DNA from: a bacterium
GTDB taxonomy: Bacteria > Patescibacteriota > Minisyncoccia > Phycocordibacterales > UBA1550
Assembly (NCBI GenBank): GCA_021823825.1
Contig: JAKANJ010000013.1
Coordinates: 1 to 12,226, forward strand
Direction: 5' to 3'
DNA length: 12,226 nucleotides
The notes beneath the pieces are model-generated. The model made no database searches. It worked only from the letters and a program-made list of their open reading frames with translations, and was not told the DNA's origin. Below, piece after piece: positions 6,146-12,226 of the stretch. The stretch's first letter is position 1, and every line of letters starts with the position of its first letter. Both the position numbers and the translations under genes were made by a program.

Positions 6146-6805
6146 ATGAACATTTTTAAGAAAATAAGCAACAGGCTGAGCGACATCATTTTCCCCAGAC
6201 GATGCGTCGGTTGCCAAGAATATGGCATCGTTCTCTGTGAACAATGCCTTGCGACACTCCCCTCGGCGGTCCTTACAAAGCAATCATTCGTAACGGCTCT
6301 CTTTGATTACCACAATCCCATAGTTAAAAAAGCAATCTGGAAATTTAAATACGGGAATGTACGTGGTTTGGCAAAAAATTTTAGTGAGAAACTGTACGAT
6401 GAAATAATTGGTGACTTAAGCGACCGCCTCTACATAACAAAGAATCAAACATTTCTGATGCTGCCTATCCCCTTACACCCGCAACGCAACCGCGAACGGG
6501 GATACAATCAAAGTGAGCTGATTGTACAGGAGCTCATAAAGCGAGACTCAAATCATTTATTTCAATTTTCACCGACTGCGTTGCTACGTATACATAAAAC
6601 CAAACCACAGGCGAAGTCTGACAAACGCAGAGCTAGACTTGAAAACCTTCAAGGAGCCTTCAAGGCAAACCAAAAAATTGTGAACGGAAAAGATATTATT
6701 ATTATCGATGACGTAGTAACAACAGGAGCAACGATTTCAGAAGCACGAAAGGCTCTTCTCGCAAGCGGTGCCCGGAGTGTACGTGCCTATGTTATTGCTC
6801 ATTAA
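6146..6805 (+). CDS. comF: ComF family protein (competence-associated phosphoribosyltransferase-like)
   Basis: A 219-residue cytoplasmic protein of the ComF family. An N-terminal zinc ribbon has Cys20, Cys23, Cys31 and Cys34 (RRCVGC and CEQC). The family hallmark IPLHPQRNRERGYNQSELI runs from 108 to 126. The phosphoribosyltransferase signature IIIIDDVVTTGAT (184-196) is the PRPP-binding loop. ComF is needed in transformable bacteria for handling of incoming single-stranded DNA, near the ComFA helicase and DprA; its exact reaction is not settled. Length and motifs are complete, so it should be functional. It is the only plus-strand gene, divergent from pilM and convergent with the receiver gene at 6839-7204, with 33 bases between. 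No ribosome binding site precedes the ATG. Its pairing with type IV pilus genes supports natural competence. Confidence 0.93.
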   Translation: MNIFKKISNRLSDIIFPRRCVGCQEYGIVLCEQCLATLPSAVLTKQSFVTALFDYHNPIVKKAIWKFKYGNVRGLAKNFSEKLYDEIIGDLSDRLYITKNQTFLMLPIPLHPQRNRERGYNQSELIVQELIKRDSNHLFQFSPTALLRIHKTKPQAKSDKRRARLENLQGAFKANQKIVNGKDIIIIDDVVTTGATISEARKALLASGARSVRAYVIAH

Positions 6806-6838
6806 CCTTACACCGACCGAGTGCCCGTGCAAAAAATC

Positions 6839-7204
6839 TTATACCTTTAGTCGCTCTTTAATTTTTTTGATGATATCCTCAATTTTCCAATCAACCTTAA
6901 CCAAATATTCGTTAACGTTCTCTATTGCTTCTGCAACATAAGCGGGACCACTTAAGTTGCTCAAAATAATAATTGGCACGGTTTTTCCCCACGCATCTTC
7001 ACGTATTTTATCCAGAATTGTTAAACCATCCATCTTAGGAAGAAGAATATCAAGCAAAATTAAATCAGGGTGGCTCTCTAGCGCAATTTTGAGGCCCTCC
7101 TCTCCGTCCATCGCCCTTAAGACATCAAAACCCTCTTGAGCGAGGTTGTCTCCCAGAGCTTTAGAGAGAATAGGTTCGTCTTCAATAACAAGAATTTTTT
7201 TCAT
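6839..7204 (-). CDS. Stand-alone receiver-domain response regulator after the cohesin gene
   Basis: A 121-residue CheY-like receiver. The acidic pocket is Glu8-Asp9 (VIEDEP), the phosphoacceptor Asp52 (LILLDILLPKMDG), the switch residue Ser82 (IIILSN) and the conserved lysine Lys103 (YLVK). All residues needed for phosphorylation are present, and no output domain follows. It differs clearly from the receiver at 643-1050, so it is not a recent copy. The ATG at 7204 lies 8 bases after the stop of the membrane cohesin gene, so the two are very likely co-transcribed. No histidine kinase is in the window. A signalling link to the cytoplasmic tail of the cohesin protein is suggested only by the tight gene pairing. 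Confidence 0.88.
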   Translation of the reverse strand: MKKILVIEDEPILSKALGDNLAQEGFDVLRAMDGEEGLKIALESHPDLILLDILLPKMDGLTILDKIREDAWGKTVPIIILSNLSGPAYVAEAIENVNEYLVKVDWKIEDIIKKIKERLKV

Positions 7205-7212
7205 GTAATTTC

Positions 7213-8955
7213 TTATTTCTGGATTTTCTCAATACCCTTTTTAATATATGCCTCCATCTTTTTGATATTCTCTTCAAACCTTTTTACCGCATACTCATCG
7301 TCCGCTGCTGTTGGCGTTTTTGAGGCGTCTGATATTTTCTTTACATCCTCCTCGATGAGTCTGAACACCTTTGCAATTTCGCTTCCCGCAAAATCGACTC
7401 GCAATGCAAGTTTCTCGTTTCTCTTTTTCCAATACCAAATGCCTGAACCAAAACCACCGACAAGAATCAAAAGCATCAAGATCGCAGCACCTCCCGCGCC
7501 GAGTTTTATGGCCCCAAACTGAAAGATTGGCTCACTTTGAACACTTATCTGGGGAGACTCTACTATGAAGCTTCGTGCCCCTCTTGAATCCTGAGCTTGC
7601 ACACTCACCGCATAGTTCCCGTTAGTCAACTGCGTATCAAACATGTAATTCCACACGCCAGTTGCGTTTGCAGTCGTTGTCGCTTGGACAACAACAGCAC
7701 TTGCTTGGTGCAACGTGAGGAGAATAGTGGACAGTGGCTGTGCCGAACCCTTAATGGCAACTCCTGTTTGTTGATTGGAAAACAATTCTGGCGTAACGAA
7801 GCTAATCACGGGTGACTCAATCGGAATGATGTCAACGTTGATATCAGTTTCTACGCTGTTATCAGCATTATCAACAGCACCAATGGTAATCCGATGCTTA
7901 CCAGGAGCAAGCAGTGGCAATTTGAAAGTCCCTTGGTATTTATTTGCATCTATCTGAATTGAATCTCCATTGTCCACTGTAACAGAATACGTATTCAGCC
8001 CAGAAAGCCCGTCTTTAGTACTGAACTTGAGCGTTGGGTCAGGTGTATTTGTTGAGCTACCCTCAACAACTGAGGCAACAAAAGGAAGCGGTGGGTGTGT
8101 ATCAATCGCTATGCGATAATTGCTTGTCGGGCCCCAGCCAATATTATTTTTAAAACGTACATGTAGGTACCACACACCATCATGAGCAATCGCAGGGAAC
8201 ACTTTGCTGTCAAAGAGACCCTCCGAGGCTGTACTGCTATAACTAACATTCTGATCCAAGTCAGCATTCACTGCTGAAACATCTGCAGGCAATTTCCATT
8301 CTGCGATAAAAGTATCTGTTCTATTCGACCAACTCGAGGAATTTGGATAGAGAGGAAGCGAGACATCGGGCTTTGGAGGCAATCCACTCGCCGCAATTGC
8401 TGGTCTTGTAATTTGGGTAGGAGGTGGAATAAGTGTTGGGACAGATAGATCTGAGGACGTTCCTGTCAAAGGTACGCTGTTAAGCACAAGTCCGTGGATT
8501 GTTGACAACACATTAGTTCCACTTCCGTCGCTTGCTGTAATCGCTGCGTCTGTGATGGCAAGCTCTGCTCTCCCCGTTCCTTTGACCGTAAAGATAATTT
8601 TAAGCACCTGAAGCGACTTACCAACAGAGCCAACTGTCGAGCCACCCGCAAAGGTAACACGGCCCGTATCATTTGAAAAAGATGGCTCCTGCAACCAAAA
8701 ATTGAATACCGAATCTGCCTTATCTACCTGTGTTGCCTGTAAAATATCTTTTGGATACTGTAGCGTTCCTTGGATAGCATTGATGCCCGCACCCTCTGTG
8801 TCAATTTTAACAAGGACCTCCACCGTATCTCCGATATGGAGAACATCGGCATTGGAAGAAAGAGAGAGGGTTGCTGCACTTGCGCTTGTCGCAAACGCCA
8901 GAAAAGAAACAAACACGAAAGTCAGCAGTGGTATAAAATTTTTGATAAATTTCAT
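7213..8955 (-). CDS. Membrane-anchored cohesin-domain surface protein with cytoplasmic tail
   Basis: A 580-residue exported protein. A signal peptide (1-27) ends in ATSASA. A cohesin-like domain (about 28-158) has the usual order: a strand with IGDTVEVLVKID, LQYPKDILQATQV, GRVTFAGGS, and LQVLKIIFTVKGTGRAEL. A Pro/Ser-rich linker (about 162-205) leads to a beta domain (about 206-288) with DGVWYLHVRFKNNIGWGP, then two Ig-like domains (about 290-378 and 385-472). One hydrophobic segment (about 486-509) is followed by WYWKKR and a charged, probably helical cytoplasmic tail (510-580). The cohesin would sit outside the cell, able to hold a dockerin partner. The gene immediately upstream, 10 bases away, encodes a large protein ending in a dockerin, so they look like a receptor and ligand pair. 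No Shine-Dalgarno sequence is seen; translational coupling is likely. Cohesin assignment is by eye from fold pattern, and carbohydrate-binding or other Ig-like folds cannot be fully excluded. Confidence 0.82.
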   Translation of the reverse strand: MKFIKNFIPLLTFVFVSFLAFATSASAATLSLSSNADVLHIGDTVEVLVKIDTEGAGINAIQGTLQYPKDILQATQVDKADSVFNFWLQEPSFSNDTGRVTFAGGSTVGSVGKSLQVLKIIFTVKGTGRAELAITDAAITASDGSGTNVLSTIHGLVLNSVPLTGTSSDLSVPTLIPPPTQITRPAIAASGLPPKPDVSLPLYPNSSSWSNRTDTFIAEWKLPADVSAVNADLDQNVSYSSTASEGLFDSKVFPAIAHDGVWYLHVRFKNNIGWGPTSNYRIAIDTHPPLPFVASVVEGSSTNTPDPTLKFSTKDGLSGLNTYSVTVDNGDSIQIDANKYQGTFKLPLLAPGKHRITIGAVDNADNSVETDINVDIIPIESPVISFVTPELFSNQQTGVAIKGSAQPLSTILLTLHQASAVVVQATTTANATGVWNYMFDTQLTNGNYAVSVQAQDSRGARSFIVESPQISVQSEPIFQFGAIKLGAGGAAILMLLILVGGFGSGIWYWKKRNEKLALRVDFAGSEIAKVFRLIEEDVKKISDASKTPTAADDEYAVKRFEENIKKMEAYIKKGIEKIQK

Positions 8956-8965
8956 TTTAGTTTAT

Positions 8966-9130
8966 TTATTGTTGTCTCAAACTTTGCATGAAAATACTGA
9001 AGTCTGCAAGATCAACTTTTCCGTCGCCATTAAAGTCAATGCGTTTCCGAGCTTCCTCATTTTTAGAAGTCCAAAGAGACAGGAAGATGCTCCAGTCGCT
9101 GATGTTAATTTTACCATCATTATTCAAGTC
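8966..9130 (-). other. Dockerin (type I-like) domain with two calcium loops
   Basis: The last 54 residues of the giant protein contain two loops, DLNNDGKINISD and DFNGDGKVDLAD. Both fit the dockerin F-hand pattern D-x-N-x-D-G-x-(I/V)-(N/D)-x-x-D exactly, each followed by a helix (WSIFLSL and FSIFMQSL). All calcium ligands are present in both. Positions 10-11 of the loops, which set partner choice in known dockerins, are Ile-Ser and Leu-Ala, so they differ from the Ser-Thr pair of the classical clostridial cellulosome. Confidence 0.88.
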
Positions 9131-12100
9131 GGTCACGGGGAAAAATACCGTTGATACTGAAAAATCTCTATTGATAGAAAATGGACTTGTTTTGCCGCCT
9201 ACTACCTCGCGAACACGAATGCTATGTTTGCCTGAAGAGAACGTTGCGGTACTAATCTGAGCGCTATAATGCCCATCGCCTCCCGCAACAGCCTTCACCG
9301 GGGATAGTTTCCCGTCAATCTCAAATTCTACACTACTATTTGTTGCAGCATAACCACTTACCGTAACGACATCGCCAAGACGCACTGAGGTTCGGAGGAA
9401 ACTAAGCGTTGGTGGCAACAGCAGGTTTTGTACAATCAGCTTATCGTAAGAAAGCAGGTCGACTGAGGCTTGAACAATACCCGACTTCTGACCATCTTTA
9501 TCTTCAGCCTGCAGTCCAAATACATAGTTACCTCCAAACAAACCTGTGTATGTTACGTCAAAGGTACCGTCGGGAGAAACATTGTATGTTGCTTGGGGAA
9601 TAGACCGATAGAGGGCATCAGTACTACTCTTAAAGTAGACATCAACCGTACTCCCTGGGTATGCTTGACCAGAAAAATTAACTTTTGTAGGTGCCACAAC
9701 GCCGCCCAATGAAGGCGCTGTTACCACAGGCGTCGTAGGAGTTGCGTAGAAAGCTACTGCGAAAGAAGAAAAACTTGTTGTTGTAAATTGACAGATACCA
9801 CCCGAGACTAAGCATGTTGTATATGCGGTCCAAGTAGTAGATCCTGCCTCTTTTTTAAACACTGATAGTGTCTGTCCGTTGCGACTTGTTCCGACAGCAA
9901 TTTGTATTGTAACAGGCTGACTTGTGGTGAGCCGTTCAGTGGGGAGTCCGTACTGAACTGCACCCACTGAGGAGTAATTTGTCGGTAGGTCGGTTGTTAG
10001 CACAGCAGTTGTTGCGCTCAGTTGAGTAAAGTCAGAGCTTGATGCTGTGCTTAAAATTGTATTGAATGGAAGAATAATAGTTGTCCCTCCCCCGAACACA
10101 ACATGCACCTCTTGCATAAAGGTAACTTGTGTTGTTGATGTTGCAACACCAAGCGGAACCATCACTCCAGCAGCAATTTGATCTTGTATTTGTGCTGGTG
10201 AAATTTCAATAAAGGTAATCGTTGTTGTTGCACTCAATGGCACTGAGATGTTACCCGCTGCATCCTTTGCCCAAGCGTATAAGTTTTTTGTACCCTGTGT
10301 TCCAAATGTATAACTCGTTATAGGAGTAGTGGTCCAGCTTGGATCGCTCAAGGATGGCGTAGTTGATGCCTCGGTTACTAAGTAGCCAGCTACTCCAACA
10401 TTATCCGTTGCGCTCAATGTAGTAATCGGAACAGTAAGCGAGGTTGAAGTAGCGGGAATCGTAAATACACTTACAACGGGGGCTATTCCGTCTGGAAGCG
10501 ATATGGTCGTTGTCGCACTCTTGCTATCCGAGATATTGTTTGATGCATCTTTTGCCCAGGCATAGAGAGTCTTACTTCCCTGAGTTGCAAAAGTATACAT
10601 AGACGGGGTGGTTGAAGCCCATCCAGAATCGCTAATAGAAGGAGTCGTTGATGCTTCATTTACTAAATACCCCGCAATGGCGACATTGTCGGTTGCTGTA
10701 AACATCGTAATGGGCACGGTCAACGAAGATGACGTGCTTGCGATTGCGAAAGCGGTCACGGTTGGAGCAATTGTGTCTACCGGCGGAACAACCGTAAAGA
10801 CCTCTGTATTTGATACACCGCCCCCAGGAGCGCTGTTAGATACTGAAACTGTTGAGGTTCCAACCGTAGTGAGGTCAGTAGATAAAATTTCTGCAGTGAG
10901 CTCTGTTGATGATGCAAAAGTTGTCACTCGCGCAGAGCCATTGAACAGCACCGTTGATGACGCAACAAAATTGGTACCATTAATAGTCATAGTGAGGCCA
11001 GGAGACCCGGCAACTGCCGTTGCGGGGACGACGCTCACAAGTGTCGGTACTGGATTATTTACCGTAAATGTTTGTGCATTTGATGTTCCTCCTCCAGGCA
11101 CAGGGTTTGTAACAGTAATTGGAAACGTTCCAGAATTCAAAAAATCTGTTGCAGGTATTGTCGCGGTAAGTTGGTTTGCGTTGTTATAAATTGTCGCACG
11201 AGAATAACCATTAAAATTTACGAAGGAACTTGGAATAAAATTACTACCATTGACTACGAGTGAAATTTGTCCATCACCTACCATGCCTGAAATAGGTGAA
11301 ATGCTCGTCGTGGACGGTACGGGGTTCAAAACTTGGAACATTTGAGCATTTGAGGTCCCTCCTCCTGGAGTTGGATTGCTGACCGTAATAAGCGCAGACG
11401 ATGTTGCAACCGACAAGTCAGAGCTAAGAATTGAAACCGAAAGCTGTGATGAAGATATATAAGTGGTGACGCGCGGAGAACCATTAAATTCAGCCGTTGA
11501 TGAGGCAATAAAATTTGTTCCATTAACCGTCATAGCAAAACCTACGCCTCCAAGCACCGACGAGGAAGGAGAGATGCTTGTTGTTGTTGGTACGGGATTT
11601 TGTGCTTGATTAATTGTAAACGTTTGCGCATTTGATGTTCCCCCTCCAGGAGTGGGAGTGTAAACAGTTACTAAAGATGTTCCTTCGGATGCAATATCAC
11701 CAAACAAAATTTCAGCACTTAATTGCGTCGGAGAAATAAATGTCGTAGCACGAGTGGAACCGTTCCACCGTACAACAGAGCTTGTTACAAAGTTCGCACC
11801 ATTTACGGTAAGAACAAAACCTAAACCTCCTGCAGTCGCAGAACTTGGAGAAAGTGAAGTTGTTGTGGGAACAGGATTTGTAATACTTGCCGATGTTGTC
11901 GGTTGAATTAACGAATAATTACCAGAAGATGAACCACTAATAGTAAGCCCCGAAACGGTAACAATGATGTTCGTACCAACCGACGAAGTGGCAAAGGTGC
12001 CGACTGCCCCTGTGGTATCCAAGGTGACACTGTCTGATCCAATTACCCCAACAAGAAGCGCACTGGTCGTATTCAAGGTTGCAATGTCGTTCCCATCATA

Positions 12101-12226
12101 AACTTTGTCATTTGCCGTGATGCCGGTGACGGTCAATGCTTTGGCGGTAATGCTTGCGGTTGTCGTCGGTTGGGTCAAGGTATAGTTACCTGCTTGCGCG
12201 CCGGAAATGGTGAGGCCGGAAACTTG
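8966..12226 (-). CDS. Giant multidomain adhesin-like surface protein with C-terminal dockerin (partial, N-terminus beyond right edge)
   Basis: The frame is open to the right edge and the last 1086 residues are visible; the start and any signal peptide are outside, and internal TTG codons should not be taken as starts. In order: MBG/YDG-like domain material (TANDKVYDGND, GNYTL/GNYSL), four IPT/TIG-like repeats of about 90 residues, two closely related Ig-like repeats with LYAWAKDA, an unrecognised region with a Cys-x6-Cys pair, two further Ig-like domains, and a dockerin. There is no LPxTG motif, no C-terminal membrane segment and no catalytic domain that I can see. This is the build of a long, rod-like adhesin or matrix protein. 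Anchoring would be through the dockerin, most simply to the cohesin protein encoded 10 bases downstream. Adhesion to host or neighbour cells is inference from architecture; the target is unknown. Confidence 0.85.
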   Translation of the reverse strand, partial: QVSGLTISGAQAGNYTLTQPTTTASITAKALTVTGITANDKVYDGNDIATLNTTSALLVGVIGSDSVTLDTTGAVGTFATSSVGTNIIVTVSGLTISGSSSGNYSLIQPTTSASITNPVPTTTSLSPSSATAGGLGFVLTVNGANFVTSSVVRWNGSTRATTFISPTQLSAEILFGDIASEGTSLVTVYTPTPGGGTSNAQTFTINQAQNPVPTTTSISPSSSVLGGVGFAMTVNGTNFIASSTAEFNGSPRVTTYISSSQLSVSILSSDLSVATSSALITVSNPTPGGGTSNAQMFQVLNPVPSTTSISPISGMVGDGQISLVVNGSNFIPSSFVNFNGYSRATIYNNANQLTATIPATDFLNSGTFPITVTNPVPGGGTSNAQTFTVNNPVPTLVSVVPATAVAGSPGLTMTINGTNFVASSTVLFNGSARVTTFASSTELTAEILSTDLTTVGTSTVSVSNSAPGGGVSNTEVFTVVPPVDTIAPTVTAFAIASTSSSLTVPITMFTATDNVAIAGYLVNEASTTPSISDSGWASTTPSMYTFATQGSKTLYAWAKDASNNISDSKSATTTISLPDGIAPVVSVFTIPATSTSLTVPITTLSATDNVGVAGYLVTEASTTPSLSDPSWTTTPITSYTFGTQGTKNLYAWAKDAAGNISVPLSATTTITFIEISPAQIQDQIAAGVMVPLGVATSTTQVTFMQEVHVVFGGGTTIILPFNTILSTASSSDFTQLSATTAVLTTDLPTNYSSVGAVQYGLPTERLTTSQPVTIQIAVGTSRNGQTLSVFKKEAGSTTWTAYTTCLVSGGICQFTTTSFSSFAVAFYATPTTPVVTAPSLGGVVAPTKVNFSGQAYPGSTVDVYFKSSTDALYRSIPQATYNVSPDGTFDVTYTGLFGGNYVFGLQAEDKDGQKSGIVQASVDLLSYDKLIVQNLLLPPTLSFLRTSVRLGDVVTVSGYAATNSSVEFEIDGKLSPVKAVAGGDGHYSAQISTATFSSGKHSIRVREVVGGKTSPFSINRDFSVSTVFFPVTDLNNDGKINISDWSIFLSLWTSKNEEARKRIDFNGDGKVDLADFSIFMQSLRQQ
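10211..10786 (-). repeat. Two tandem Ig-like repeats (LYAWAKDA type)
   Basis: Two adjacent units, 10496-10786 and 10211-10495, encode Ig-like domains that agree at about 60 of 92 aligned positions by my count. Shared stretches include SLTVPIT, ATDNV, AGYLV, EASTTPS, TLYAWAKDA or NLYAWAKDA, and SATTTI. They are the most similar repeats in the gene and suggest a relatively late duplication within it. Confidence 0.85.
10787..11878 (-). repeat. Four tandem IPT/TIG-like repeats
   Basis: Units of about 90 residues at 11609-11878, 11327-11599, 11057-11326 and 10787-11056. Each begins with NPVPT or a close variant, then S-x-x-P, a T(V/I)NG-x-NF strand, (F/W)NG with a following R-(V/A)-T, and ends in PGGG(T/V)SN. 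This is the IPT/TIG (Ig-like, plexin and transcription factor) pattern, usual in long bacterial adhesins as a spacer or stalk. The repeats differ enough at DNA level that no long identical tract remains. Confidence 0.82.
11879..12226 (-). repeat. MBG/YDG-like repeat units at the visible N-terminal end
   Basis: Two copies of a VSGLTISG...GNY(T/S)L.QPTT.ASIT segment are spaced 89 residues apart, with ANDKVYDGN between them. This is the signature of MBG/YDG-type repeats of large secreted adhesins. The first copy is cut by the window edge, so more units probably lie to the right. Confidence 0.75.

Noticed and set aside
6075..6146. The pilM-comF region as the chromosomal replication origin
   Set aside because: There are only two DnaA boxes, no clear A/T-rich unwinding tract or cluster, and no dnaA, dnaN or rpmH neighbour. 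A regulatory role is simpler.
6806..6838. Possible bidirectional terminator between comF and the convergent receiver gene
   Set aside because: I could not find a stem longer than 3-4 bp, although a terminator would be expected in this place.
10608..11189. A 193-codon open frame on the plus strand opposite the IPT and Ig repeats
   Set aside because: It mirrors the low-complexity repeats of the minus-strand adhesin, has no ribosome binding site or domain, and its Val/Thr/Ala-rich sequence is what an antisense reading of Thr/Ser/Asn codons gives.
7213..12226. A cellulosome gene cluster
   Set aside because: A cohesin and a dockerin are present, but there is no glycoside hydrolase, no carbohydrate-binding module that I can recognise, and only one cohesin.

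Overview
The window reads as the chromosome of a Patescibacteria/CPR-type bacterium, most likely a Parcubacteria-like lineage. This is inferred from a compact type IV pilus operon without a secretin, a surface-protein style typical of that group, and start codons that often lack Shine-Dalgarno sequences. No taxonomic marker such as rRNA lies in the window. There is no stretch over 300 bases without a gene, and no tRNA, rRNA, CRISPR array, insertion sequence or phage gene was seen.

Left part (1-6077, all on the minus strand, read right to left): a type IV pilus motor and platform operon in the order pilM, pilN, pilO, a pilP-like gene, pilB, a stand-alone receiver gene, and pilT (cut by the left edge). 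PilM, PilN, PilO and the PilP-like protein would form the inner-membrane alignment complex. PilB powers extension and PilT powers retraction. The receiver between the two ATPase genes is a candidate regulator of the motor. No pilQ, pilC, pilD or pilin gene is in the window.

Middle (6075-6146): a short divergent regulatory region between pilM and comF. It holds two facing extended -10 elements inside a perfect 9-bp inverted repeat, and two perfect DnaA-box 9-mers in inverted orientation. To the right lies comF (6146-6805, plus strand), a competence-associated phosphoribosyltransferase-family protein. Its position back to back with the pilus operon suits DNA uptake through type IV pili.

Right part (6839-12226, minus strand): a second three-gene unit. 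It starts beyond the right edge with a very large secreted protein of MBG/YDG-like, IPT/TIG-like and other Ig-like domains ending in a dockerin with two intact calcium loops. Ten bases later comes a membrane-anchored protein with an N-terminal cohesin domain and a charged cytoplasmic tail, and 8 bases after that a second stand-alone receiver. The simplest reading is that the large adhesin-like protein is secreted and docked non-covalently, through dockerin and cohesin, onto its neighbour in the membrane. The receiver may connect this surface complex to the cell interior. This cohesin-dockerin surface system next to a pilus locus is the most interesting content of the window.
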